From NCBI RefSeq assembly GCF_003347205.1, contig NZ_QQBJ01000017.1, positions 62,001-126,000 of the forward strand: a DNA stretch of 64,000 nt, given 5' to 3'. The DNA is from Mycolicibacterium moriokaense. GTDB taxonomy: Bacteria > Actinomycetota > Actinomycetes > Mycobacteriales > Mycobacteriaceae. This document shows, one piece after another, positions 18,159 through 28,100 of this stretch (within the stretch, counting starts at the first letter, position 1; each line of letters opens with the position of its first letter). Below the pieces are notes generated by a model, which was given only the letters and a program-made list of their open reading frames with translations, had not been told where the DNA came from and searched no databases. The translations under genes and the position numbers were made by a program.

Positions 18159-19207
18159 CCAGCACCGCTGACCGCGCCGAGGTCTTCGCCGGGGTGGATG
18201 CCCAGTTGCGTGTCGTCGGCAAAGAGGTGCGCCGGGCCATGTTGGACGCGATGCCCGACGGTGAGCCCAGCCAGTGGCTGTACGCGCCGATGCGCGAATA
18301 TCCGTCGCGGGCCGGGAAGGCGCTGCGGCCCGCGCTGTGCCTGTCGGCCGGTCGGGCGTTCGGCGCCGGCACCGATGATCTGCTGGGCATCGCAGTGGCA
18401 ATCGAGTTGCTGCACAATGCCTTTCTCGTCCACGACGATGTGGCCGACGGCAGCGAGATGCGCCGCGGCAGACCCACGCTCGCGGCCGACTACGGCACGG
18501 CGGCCGCCATCAACGCCGGCGACGGCCTGGCGGTGGTGGCCGGCCAGGTGCTGCGCCGGGCCACCCGGCGGTTGAACCGCGATCTGGCCGAGTTGGTCTG
18601 GGCCGAGTTCGACACCATGGCGTTGCGCACGCTCGAGGGGCAGGCCACCGAAGTCGGTTGGCTGCTCGACGATGTCGTCGATCTGGGCCCCGGCGACTAC
18701 CTCGAGTTGATCATGCACAAGACGTGCTGGTACACGACGATTCATCCGCTGCGGGTCGGCGCGATCGTGGGGACGCAGGGGATGGTCGACCTGAGCCCGA
18801 TGGTGCGGTTCGGCTTCCACTTCGGCGCCGCGTTCCAGATCCGCGACGACCTTCTCAACCTGGTCGGCGACGAACGGGAGTACGGCAAGGAGATCTTGGG
18901 CGACATCTACGAGGGCAAGCGAACTCTGCCGCTCGTGCACCTTCTACACAGCGCAAAGGGCGGCGATATCGCTCTGGTGCGCGACTATCTCCGGCGCACG
19001 CGCGCGGAGCGGTCGGCGGAACTGGTTGCCAGGATCCGGGCGCTGATGGACGACTACGGCAGCATCACGTTCGCCGGCGAGTACGCCGAAGGCATCCTGC
19101 TGGTTGCCGAGGAATACTTCGAGGAAGCTTTCTCCGACGCCGAGCCGGGACCCGACCTCGACTTCCTGCGGTCGCTGGTGCCGTACGTGTGGGCGCGGTC
19201 GCGATAG
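18155..19207 (+). CDS. Polyprenyl synthetase (isoprenyl diphosphate synthase)
   Basis: A 350-aa protein of the all-alpha trans-prenyltransferase fold. The first Asp-rich motif is intact (HDDVADGSEMRRGRP; Asp94, Asp95, Asp98), as is GKALRPAL near residue 55. The second motif reads RDDLLN (231-235), with Asn at the usual last Asp. It would condense isopentenyl diphosphate onto an allylic diphosphate; chain length cannot be told, although residues just before the first motif are LLHNAFLVH. It is coupled by ATGA to the upstream Ig-like protein and divergent from the FAD/cyclase operon. Confidence 0.9.
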   Translation: MTSTADRAEVFAGVDAQLRVVGKEVRRAMLDAMPDGEPSQWLYAPMREYPSRAGKALRPALCLSAGRAFGAGTDDLLGIAVAIELLHNAFLVHDDVADGSEMRRGRPTLAADYGTAAAINAGDGLAVVAGQVLRRATRRLNRDLAELVWAEFDTMALRTLEGQATEVGWLLDDVVDLGPGDYLELIMHKTCWYTTIHPLRVGAIVGTQGMVDLSPMVRFGFHFGAAFQIRDDLLNLVGDEREYGKEILGDIYEGKRTLPLVHLLHSAKGGDIALVRDYLRRTRAERSAELVARIRALMDDYGSITFAGEYAEGILLVAEEYFEEAFSDAEPGPDLDFLRSLVPYVWARSR

Positions 19208-19321
19208 CGGGTCCCGCTGTGCTGCCCGCCATTCGCCGATCTTGATAGTTTGCTCCGTTTTGGGCTTGCGAGTTGCCGGGCGGTGGCAGGATGCCCCCGG
19301 GGTATCAGCGTAAGGAGCACA

Positions 19322-20821
19322 ATGCGGAACTCATCCCGGTCGCGGGCACGGTCGATACTCGTCGCGGTCCTGACCGCACTGGCCGCTCTGATCGTCGGCG
19401 TGATGTCGTCGATCACGAGCGTGGTCACCGCATCGATCGGGCTGGCCGCATTCAACGCGATCATCGTGCCCGGCACCGGGACGCAGCATCCGCAGAATGT
19501 GCCGAACTACCTGGAGAACGCCGTCAACTACTACGTGGTGCCCGGCGGGGACTGCGTCCTGGACGCGCCGATGGGCGCTTGCCCCGCGACCACCTACGGG
19601 GTGAACTACTACGCCAATTTCTGGCCCATCCCGTTGCCGGGCTGGGGCGGGCTGCAGGGCCAGAAGTGGAACGTGTCCGTCGCCAACGGCGTCGAGAACC
19701 TGGAGATCGCCTACCTCAACATCCCGGGTGGCGACACCGTCACGATCTTCGGCTACTCGCAGGGCGCGACGGTGGCCAACAAGTTCAAGGCCGCGCATCC
19801 GCAGGACAGTTCGAACCTGGGTCCCGACGAACCGCTCACCAATTACTTCTTCATCGGCGATCCCCAGCGGCCTTCCGGCGGCTTCTTCGAACGATTCGGG
19901 TTCCTGGGTAACGTGCCGATCCTGGACGCGCAGTTCGGTGAGCCGTCGCCGACGGACACCTGTGACGGCGGTGACCGAATCTGTGCCACCGACTTCGCGC
20001 TGATGTACGACGGCGTCGCCGACTTCCCGCAGTGGCTGCTCAATCCCGTCGCCGTGCTGAATGCGGTCGCCGGTTTCCAGTACATCCACGGCACGTATCT
20101 GGCGCCCGACGCCGACGATCCGGCCACCGAGACGCCGTACGGCTACACCCCGGAAGAGGTGCAGGGCTACATCACCGCCGCCCAGGCCGATTGCACCGCG
20201 AAGAACTACTGCCAGCACGTCGACGGCAGCGACACCATCTACATCACGCTGCCCGCCCGGTATCTGCCGATCTATCAGCCGTTCATCGACCTCGGCGATG
20301 CGACGGGCACATCGGCGCTGATCGTGCCGATCGTCGACTTCGCGTCGCCGTTCACGCAGACCATCATCGAAACCGCTTACGACCGAACGGACTACAGCAA
20401 GCCCCAACAGGGGACCCTGCTTCCCCCCGCGACGTTCAACCCGGTCCAGACCGGCGTCGATCTGGTCAAGGACATCCCCGTTGCCATCGACATGGCGCTG
20501 ACGCCCGGGCGCACCCCGCTGCCCGGCTCGCCGCCGTTGCCCGACACCGCGAGCACCCTGTCGGACAGCAGCACGAACACCAGCACCAACGAGGACGTCG
20601 CGACGACGACGAAGCTGCTCGACGGCAAGCCGCTGACCCGGCTCGGGCTGATCGCGAAGCCGAACGAGGGCATTTCGGCCACGGGCACCGACGGGTCGAG
20701 CACCACCGGCCCCGTGGGCACGGCGCTCAAGGACTTCCACCCGGTCCGCGACACCGTCAAAGCGGTCTCCGGCGCGGTGAGCAAGGCGCTCGGCAAGGAC
20801 GACGACTCCAGCAGCCAGTAG
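19322..20821 (+). CDS. PE-PPE-domain serine hydrolase without a PE/PPE N-terminus
   Basis: The 499-aa product has an N-terminal signal or membrane anchor (SILVAVLTALAALIVGVMSS) and then the PE-PPE alpha/beta hydrolase domain: AFNAIIVPGTGTQHP, nucleophile elbow IFGYSQGATVANK, and FIGDPQRPSGG. After about residue 370 comes a Ser/Thr/Pro-rich tail. The domain is known from mycobacterial PE/PPE proteins with esterase activity, but here it is linked to a plain export signal. The start at 19322 has AAGGAG in front and excludes 24 upstream codons that lack a signal. It sits 67 nt upstream of eccB4. Confidence 0.88.
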   Translation: MRNSSRSRARSILVAVLTALAALIVGVMSSITSVVTASIGLAAFNAIIVPGTGTQHPQNVPNYLENAVNYYVVPGGDCVLDAPMGACPATTYGVNYYANFWPIPLPGWGGLQGQKWNVSVANGVENLEIAYLNIPGGDTVTIFGYSQGATVANKFKAAHPQDSSNLGPDEPLTNYFFIGDPQRPSGGFFERFGFLGNVPILDAQFGEPSPTDTCDGGDRICATDFALMYDGVADFPQWLLNPVAVLNAVAGFQYIHGTYLAPDADDPATETPYGYTPEEVQGYITAAQADCTAKNYCQHVDGSDTIYITLPARYLPIYQPFIDLGDATGTSALIVPIVDFASPFTQTIIETAYDRTDYSKPQQGTLLPPATFNPVQTGVDLVKDIPVAIDMALTPGRTPLPGSPPLPDTASTLSDSSTNTSTNEDVATTTKLLDGKPLTRLGLIAKPNEGISATGTDGSSTTGPVGTALKDFHPVRDTVKAVSGAVSKALGKDDDSSSQ

Positions 20822-20888
20822 CTTTCGAGGCGGGATATTGGTGAGGCAGCGCCGGTCACGCTGCCCTTAGGCTGGGTGCCGGGGGAGT

Positions 20889-22271
20889 ATGGCTCGTCAA
20901 CCGACCACCCGGCTGCAGGTCAGCGGGTACCGATTTCTGGTGCGACGGATGGAGCACGCGCTGGTGCGCGGCGATATCCGGATGCTGCACGATCCGGTGC
21001 GGACACAGTCGCTTTCGCTGGTCGCGGGGTGCGCGCTCGCGGCAGTCCTGGCCGCGGTGTGTGCGATCGTGGCGCTCCTCAAGCCACACGCCGTCATCGG
21101 GGATGCGGCCGTCGTCATGTCGCGCGACACCGGTGCGCTGTACGTCCGCGTCGACGGCACCCTGCACCCCGTGTTGAACCTGGCGTCGGCGCAGTTGATC
21201 ACCGGCGCCGCGGGCAAGCCGGAGATGGTCGACGCCGCCGAGATCGACAAGGCCAAGCGCGGTCCGCTGCTCGGCATCCCCGGGGCGCCCGCCGTCGTCG
21301 CACCGCCGATCTCGGGCGACGAGGCCGGGTGGGCAGTCTGCGACGACGCGACCACGACGGTGATCGTCGGCGCCACAGCCCATTTCACCCCGCAGGATCG
21401 TCAGCCGAATGTCCTGGTGACGGCCGCGACCGGCGGGGTCGCGACGACGTACCTCCTCTACGACGGCCGGCGGGCGGAGGTCGATCTCCGCAACCCCGGC
21501 GTCGTGTGGGCGCTGCGCATCGACGGCATCGAGCCGCGACCGGTCTCGGCTGCGCTGCTCGATGCCATACCCGAGGCGCCGCCCATCGCCCCGCCGGCCA
21601 TCCCCGGCCTCGGCGGGCCCGGCGCTGTCCCCGGCCTGCGGATCGGGACGGTCGTCCGCGTCACCCGAGCGGGCGTCGACGACTACGCCGTGGTGCTCGC
21701 CGACGGCATTCAGCACCTCAGCGAGGTGGCCGCGAACCTCATTCGGATGGTCGACTCCCAGGGCAGGCGTGACATCGTCTCGGTGTCGCCCGACGCCGTC
21801 GGCGCGGTGCCGGTCCTCGACTCTCTGCCGGTCTCGGCGTTTCCGCACCTTGCGGGCGTCACCTCCGGCGCAGGCGACCCCGGCGTGCTCTGTGCGCAGT
21901 GGCGACCCGACGGCCCGAAAACCACGCTGTGGATGGGTGACTCGCTGCCCGTCGCGGTGAACGCCGTCGCGCTGGCGCAAGGCGACGGCGACGGTCCCAA
22001 CATCGACAGCGTCGCGGTGCCCGTCGGCCGAAGCGTGTACGTACGGGCGGTGGGTCTCATCGGCGACGATGGCGACACTGGTCCGCTGTACCTCATCACC
22101 GACGCCGGGGTGCGGTACGGGATATACGATGCGGCGACCGCGAAATCCGTTGGCCTGCAGAGTGAACCTGTCGAGGCGCCATGGCCGGTGCTCTCGCATT
22201 TGCCGGGCGGGCCGGAACTGGAGCGCGAACGTGCGCTAGTCGCGCGCGACAGCCTGGTCGCTGCGCCGTAG
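20889..22271 (+). CDS. eccB4: ESX-4 type VII secretion protein EccB4
   Basis: A 460-aa protein starting MARQPTTRLQVSGYRFLVRR, the typical EccB N-terminus. A single membrane segment at about residues 43-65 is followed by a large periplasmic repeat domain (VMSRDTGALYVRVDG, GLRIGTVVRVTRAG, GVRYGIYD). EccB is part of the ESX membrane complex with EccC and EccD. Its 3' end overlaps the convergent mycP4 gene by 36 nt. Confidence 0.94.
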   Translation: MARQPTTRLQVSGYRFLVRRMEHALVRGDIRMLHDPVRTQSLSLVAGCALAAVLAAVCAIVALLKPHAVIGDAAVVMSRDTGALYVRVDGTLHPVLNLASAQLITGAAGKPEMVDAAEIDKAKRGPLLGIPGAPAVVAPPISGDEAGWAVCDDATTTVIVGATAHFTPQDRQPNVLVTAATGGVATTYLLYDGRRAEVDLRNPGVVWALRIDGIEPRPVSAALLDAIPEAPPIAPPAIPGLGGPGAVPGLRIGTVVRVTRAGVDDYAVVLADGIQHLSEVAANLIRMVDSQGRRDIVSVSPDAVGAVPVLDSLPVSAFPHLAGVTSGAGDPGVLCAQWRPDGPKTTLWMGDSLPVAVNAVALAQGDGDGPNIDSVAVPVGRSVYVRAVGLIGDDGDTGPLYLITDAGVRYGIYDAATAKSVGLQSEPVEAPWPVLSHLPGGPELERERALVARDSLVAAP

Positions 22272-23633
22272 CCGACCGACGGACGCCGTCATCGCGATCG
22301 CCGCGGTCACCACCGCGACACATACCCCGGCGCCGCCGAACGCGACCCGGCGACCGCTGTCCTGCGACGGGTCTTCATCTTTCGGCCGCGCGGCCGGGCG
22401 GACGCCATCGTCGACCGTGCCGGTCCGGATCGGGGTCTCGGTGACGGCGGATCCGCCGCTTACCGCGGCAAGTGCGTCGACAACGCCGTTGCCCACGAGG
22501 GGATCCCAGCCTGCCGCCGGTCGATGCGCGGTGTCCTTGATCCGCTGCATCACCTGGCGGGCGGTCAGGTGTGGCGAGCGTGCCCGCACCAGCGCGGCGA
22601 TCGCGCTGACCACAGGCGCCGCGTAGCTGGTCCCTACAATCGGCATCGACTCGCCGAGCACCGGCAGCGAGTCGACCAGGCCTTCGCCGTCGGCGTCCAG
22701 CGATACCACCGCCTCGCCCGGCGCCGCGACATCCACCCATGGGCCGCCGAGCGTGAACCGCGACGCCGCGCCGTGGGCATCCACCGACCCCACCGTGAGG
22801 ACGTAGTCGTCGTACCAGGCAGGGCTGGCCACGACACGCACGGAATCCCAGTCGGGCCTGCCGCGACGGGCCGCGTCCGTCATCGGGTTCTGCTCGGGGC
22901 ACTGGCCCAGGACGCCGACGTTTCCCGCCGCCGCGACCACCACGACGTTCTTGACGTCCACCGCGTAGGCGAGCGCGGCGCCCAGTTCCCGATCGTCGAG
23001 GCCATCCGCTGCGTCGACGCATGCGATGGTCGACATGTTGATCACCGTGGCGCCCATGTCGGCCGCGGTCCGCACCGCCATCGCAAGTGTGTCGACGTTG
23101 CCGAAGCCGGGGGCCGATCGCCCGGCCGGAGCGAACTTGACGCTGGACTGCCGGATGCCGACGATCGTCGCCTCGGGCGCGACACCGCTGAAAGCCGCTC
23201 CGTCGCTTGAGCCCTCGGAGGCGCCGATGATGCCCGCCACGATCGTGCCGTGCCCGTCGCAGTCGTCGGTGCCGTCACCGGTGTAGACGTAGTCGCCGCC
23301 GGGAACGAGACGGGGCAACAGCCGGTGGCGCGCAACGCCGGTGTCGATGACCGCGACGGTCTGACCCGCGCCGCGGCTGAGCCGCCACACCTGCGGCAGG
23401 TTGAGCCCGTCGAGTTGGCTTGCCGCCGCGGCTCCTTCGGTCGTCGCAACTGGTGCGGAGACCACGCACTGTTGCCGTTGTTCGGTGACCTGCGGCGGTG
23501 CCGGCGGGCGGGGCGCCGGCAGCAGGGAGTCATCGACCGTCGGCGGGGCAACCGCCGAGGCGATGGGAGCACACCACACGGAGGCGGAGGCGAGCAGCAC
23601 CGCTGCGGCGAGGCGGCCGGGCGCGGTGTTCAT
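22236..23633 (-). CDS. mycP4: ESX-4 mycosin protease MycP4
   Basis: A 465-aa subtilisin-like protease anchored by a C-terminal membrane segment (VCVAVVTAAIAMTASVG). It has a signal peptide at the N-terminus and the catalytic triad Asp97 (AVIDTGV), His128 (CDGHGT) and Ser336 (GTSYAAP), with oxyanion Asn in AAAGNVG. Mycosins stabilise or process ESX machinery outside the membrane. The ATG at 23633 forms an ATGA overlap with the upstream eccD4 stop and is preferred to a longer in-frame start 45 nt upstream. Confidence 0.95.
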   Translation of the reverse strand: MNTAPGRLAAAVLLASASVWCAPIASAVAPPTVDDSLLPAPRPPAPPQVTEQRQQCVVSAPVATTEGAAAASQLDGLNLPQVWRLSRGAGQTVAVIDTGVARHRLLPRLVPGGDYVYTGDGTDDCDGHGTIVAGIIGASEGSSDGAAFSGVAPEATIVGIRQSSVKFAPAGRSAPGFGNVDTLAMAVRTAADMGATVINMSTIACVDAADGLDDRELGAALAYAVDVKNVVVVAAAGNVGVLGQCPEQNPMTDAARRGRPDWDSVRVVASPAWYDDYVLTVGSVDAHGAASRFTLGGPWVDVAAPGEAVVSLDADGEGLVDSLPVLGESMPIVGTSYAAPVVSAIAALVRARSPHLTARQVMQRIKDTAHRPAAGWDPLVGNGVVDALAAVSGGSAVTETPIRTGTVDDGVRPAARPKDEDPSQDSGRRVAFGGAGVCVAVVTAAIAMTASVGRLRRSDQAVARD

Positions 23634-24994
23634 CCCAGGCCCAGTTCGCGGACGAAGCCGAAGACGCCGCCGACCCAACAGGCCAACGGAACGACGGACA
23701 AGAGAGCAAGATAGTCGACCACGTCGACGGCGCGCCGCGCGGACGGGCTCAGCCGGGCTTCAGCGTTCGTGTGCGTCGCGTACAGCGCAGCGGTCCCGAG
23801 GCCGACGGCGGCCGAACACAGCCATGCGGCATGTCCGGCGAAAGCAACGACCGCTGCCGTGAAAGTCGCTGTGCACGTGATCAATCCAGCTGCCAGGACC
23901 GCGGCCGAACGGGGTGTGCCTCGCTGCTGGCCGGCCCGCATGAGCAGCGCTATCGACACCGCGCCGCTGAACGCGATCGCGCTGACCCCTGTGTCTGCGG
24001 CCACGAGTGCGACGCCCGCGGCCGCCGACAGCGAGAACCCGGCGAGCAGTCCCGTCAACGTCCGGTGGCCGCGTTCGGCCATGGCGGTGTCGATCTCGTC
24101 GTCCACGGTGTCGGGGGCGTTTCGGTCATCCGCCGTGTTCGGCATTCGGGGAGTCAGACCGGTCAGCAGGATCGACAGCCGCGGTGCGACGTTCGTCATG
24201 ACCAGTGACGCGGTGGCCAGCACGGCGCCGAGTGTTCGTGTCGGGCCCTGCCATATCGTCATCACCGACGTGGCGATGGCCACCATGGTCGACCCTGCCG
24301 CGATTGCGACGAAAAGCGAGCGGGCATGCGGCGTGGCGTTCGGCAAGACGATCGCCACGGCCGCGCAGACGGTCGCCGCGAGAAAGAAATTCGGCTCTGC
24401 GGGGCCGCCCGGCACCGCGACGAACCCGGCCACGGCCGCGAACATCGCGGCCGCCGCACCCAGGGCCGCGCCGCACAGCGGATCACCGTCACCGCGGCCG
24501 ACCAGGACGGCGGCGGCGATCGCCGCGACGGCAGCGACCGCTGCGACAAGCACACGATGGCCTGACTGCCCGGGCCATGCGAGCAACACCGCCCCGAAGA
24601 CCGCCGACCACAGAAACGCGACCACGCTCATCGCCCCGGCCGACGCGACGTCGCGATCGGCCGGGCCCAGGACATCGGCGACCCGACGGCTCGGATCGGT
24701 CCAGCACGGCTCGGGAATGTGACTCATCGTCGTGAGCAGCAGCACGTCCCCGTCCTGAACATCGTTCTCCAGCAGCGTCATCGACTCGTCCAGCGGCGAA
24801 CCGTCCAGGCGGGCCAACCGCCAGCGGCCGAGGACATCGTCGTGCGGGCGGTCCGGCCGCTCATCGACGAGATCGACGATGTCGGGCAGCATCTCGTCGA
24901 GTTCCAGGTACGTGGGCAGCGCGAGATCCGTCGCACTGGATCCCCCCGATCGATGCATCCGCACCGTCACCCGACGCAGTTCGTCCACCGTCAT
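23630..24994 (-). CDS. eccD4: ESX-4 type VII secretion protein EccD4
   Basis: A 454-aa protein with an N-terminal ubiquitin-like domain (about residues 1-85, VTVRMHRSGGSSATDLALP) and about eleven hydrophobic segments afterwards. EccD forms the membrane barrel of ESX cores. It is transcribed divergently from eccC4 across a 107-nt gap and is coupled to mycP4, the same arrangement as the M. tuberculosis ESX-4 locus. Confidence 0.94.
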   Translation of the reverse strand: MTVDELRRVTVRMHRSGGSSATDLALPTYLELDEMLPDIVDLVDERPDRPHDDVLGRWRLARLDGSPLDESMTLLENDVQDGDVLLLTTMSHIPEPCWTDPSRRVADVLGPADRDVASAGAMSVVAFLWSAVFGAVLLAWPGQSGHRVLVAAVAAVAAIAAAVLVGRGDGDPLCGAALGAAAAMFAAVAGFVAVPGGPAEPNFFLAATVCAAVAIVLPNATPHARSLFVAIAAGSTMVAIATSVMTIWQGPTRTLGAVLATASLVMTNVAPRLSILLTGLTPRMPNTADDRNAPDTVDDEIDTAMAERGHRTLTGLLAGFSLSAAAGVALVAADTGVSAIAFSGAVSIALLMRAGQQRGTPRSAAVLAAGLITCTATFTAAVVAFAGHAAWLCSAAVGLGTAALYATHTNAEARLSPSARRAVDVVDYLALLSVVPLACWVGGVFGFVRELGLG

Positions 24995-25101
24995 GTCACC
25001 CCCGGCGGTTCACGGTAACCGCGTCGCGGCCGGTCCAGTGGCGGCAATCTTTCGGCTGTGGATGGGGAACGAGACGGGCCGTTGTCCCGTCATATCTCTC
25101 A

Positions 25102-28100
25102 ATGGAATTCCTGATCGAACCCCGCTCGGCGGCGCCGTCGACGCCACAGGGCGAGCTCATCGTCCGGCCGCCTCCCGAGGTGCCGCGCGACGTGCCGGGT
25201 AATCCGCTGGCCAAAGTGCTGCCTGCGGTCATGGTCGTCGCGGCGGTGGGGATGATGGTGCTCTACTTCACGCGGGGCGCAACAGCGACGCGAAACCCGA
25301 TGTTCGCTTTCTTTCCGGTGATGATGGTCGTCTCACTGCTCGGCACCATGTTCTCCGGTGCTCGCGGTGGAAGCCGGATGACCGAGATCAACCGCGATCG
25401 GCGCGAGTACCTCCGTCACCTCGCCGCCGTGGAGGCGACGATCGTGGAAAGCGCTGGTGCACAGCGATTCTCGCTGCTGTGGAACAACCCGGATCCCGCG
25501 TCGCTATGGACACTCGTCGGCGGCAGTCGAATGTGGGAGCGCGGACCCGACGATGACGACTTCGGCCGGATCCGGATCGGGGTGGCCGCGCAGTCCCTCT
25601 CGCCGCCGCTGACCGCGCCCGCGCTGGGGCCGGTTGAGGAGCTGGACCCCGTCACTGTGACGCAGCTGCGGCGCCTGACGGATGGTCGCGCGACGGTTCC
25701 GGATCTGCCGGTTGCGCTGTCGCTGACCAGCTTCGCCGCGGCCACTGTCGGCGGCGATCCGACTGCGGCTCGGGATCTGGCCCGTGCGGTGATATGTCAC
25801 CTGGCGGTGCTGCACAGCCCACAGGAGCTGCGCATCGCGGCCGCCGTCGACCCGATCACCGCTGCCGAGTGGGACTGGTTGAAATGGCTGCCACACCACT
25901 GGCGCCAGGACGCCGTCGACGACGCGGGCCCCGCCCGCCTGACGTTCACCAGTGTGTCCGCTGCCGAACCCGAGTTGGCGAGTTGCGCCGGGGCCCACAC
26001 CGTCCTGCTGGTCGACGGCGGTCTGAGCCTCGGGGCCGAAGGGCTTCTCGGCCTGCGTGATCGGGTGGCCGTCACTGTCCTCGAGGTGGGTGTCGTGCGC
26101 GGCGATGGCGCCGGCTTGGACCTGGGCGTGACTCGACACCAGGTGACGGCCACAAGTGACGACGGGGGTGAACTGCGTGCCCGTCCAGACGCGATGACGG
26201 TGGGACAGGCGCGGGCGTGCGCCAGGCGGATGTCGCGGTTTCGGCCCGCAATGCCGACCGCCGCCGGTCCGGCGCGGGTTTCGTCGTCGGTCGGTTGGGC
26301 GGCGTTGATGGGCATAGCCGACATCGCCGCTCTCGATGCCACCGACGCATGGGGTGCCGATCGCGGCCCCGCTCAGATGTTGCGGGTGCCCATCGGTGTG
26401 TCCGAGCAGGGCCTGCCGGTCGAACTCGACATCAAGGAGGCCGCGGCGAACGGCATGGGACCGCACGGGTTGTGCGTCGGTGCAACGGGTTCGGGCAAAT
26501 CAGAGTTCCTGCGCACGTTGTCGCTGAGCATGATCACGGCGCATTCGCCTGACACGCTGAACCTGGTGCTCGTCGACTTCAAGGGCGGCGCCACCTTCCT
26601 CGGGTTGGAGCGCGCACCGCACGTGGCCGCGGTGATCACCAACCTGGCCGACGAAGCGCACCTGGTGGCGCGGATGAAGGACGCGCTGGCCGGGGAGATG
26701 AACAGACGCCAGGAATTGCTGAGAGCGGCGGGCAACTTCGCCAACATCGCGCAGTACCGCGTGGCGCGAAACGCTGACCCCCGGATGGCTCCGCTGCCCG
26801 CGATGTTCATCGTGGTGGACGAGTTCTCGGAGTTGCTCACCGCGCACCCGGATTTCATCGACCTGTTCATCGCGATCGGCCGGTTGGGGCGCTCGCTGGG
26901 CATGCATCTGCTGCTCGCCAGCCAGCGAGTCGACGAGGGCAGGCTGCGTGGCCTCGAGTCGCACCTGTCCTACCGAGTGTGTCTCAAGACGTTCTCGGCG
27001 GCCGAATCCCGTTCGGTGCTGGGCGTTCCCGATGCGTACCACCTGCCGAACACGCCGGGCGCGGCCTTCCTGAAGACCGGCGCGGGCAATTCGCAGCGGT
27101 TCCAAACGGCGTTCGTCTCCGGCCCCTGCGAGCGGCCCGCGCCGCCCGCGTCCCACCCGAGCGCGGCATCGGCACCCGTGCTCTTCACCGCGGGGCCGGC
27201 AGGCCGCGTTGCGGAGGCAACCGACCAACAAGCCGAAACCCCTTCCACGCCGACCCGAACCGTGCTCGACACGGTGCTAGATCGGATCGAGGGCCGCGGA
27301 TCGCCCGCATACCGGGTGTGGTTGCCCCCGTTGAAGGAATCACCGGACCTCGACGCCCTGCTGCGGCACGCGGTGGCCCCGGCGCCGCTGACCGTGCCGA
27401 TCGGCCTGGTGGACCGTCCGTTCGAGCAGCGCCGCGAACTGCTGGTCGCCCACCTCGCCGGCGCGGCCGGAAACCTTGCCGTCGTCGGTGGTCCCAGGTC
27501 GGGCAAGTCAACGGCCCTGCAGACGTTGATCCTGTCGCTGGCTCACACGCACGACCCCGAGGACGTGCAGTTCTACTGCCTTGACTTCGGCGGCGGTGCG
27601 CTGTCGTCGCTGCCGGGGTTGCCACACGTCGGGTCGGTCGCGGGGCGACGCGACGTCGACCTGATCCGCCGAACCGTCGCCCAACTCGAGGCCCTGCTGC
27701 GCGCCAGGGAGGCGGCGCGCACGTCGCCGCGTTCGGGGTCGACGGCCGACAAGTTCGGCGACGTCTTTCTCGTCGTGGACGGCTGGGCGACCGTCAGGCA
27801 GGAGTTCGAGTATCTGGAAGCCTCGATCACCGCGCTTGCCGCCCAGGGCCTTTCATACGGCATCCATGTCGCGGTGTCGGCGTCCCGGTGGGCCGAGATA
27901 CGGCCCGCGTTGAAGGATCAGATCGGCACTCGCGTGGAACTGCGGTTGGGTGATCCGGCGGAATCCGAGATGGACCGCAAGCGCGCGCGGCAGATGGCGC
28001 AGAGTCCACCCGGGCGGGGAATCACCCGCGACGGTCTCGAGTTCGCCATCGCGGCGCCCCGCTTCGACGCCGCCACTGCCGAAGGGTTCAGGGCCCGATT

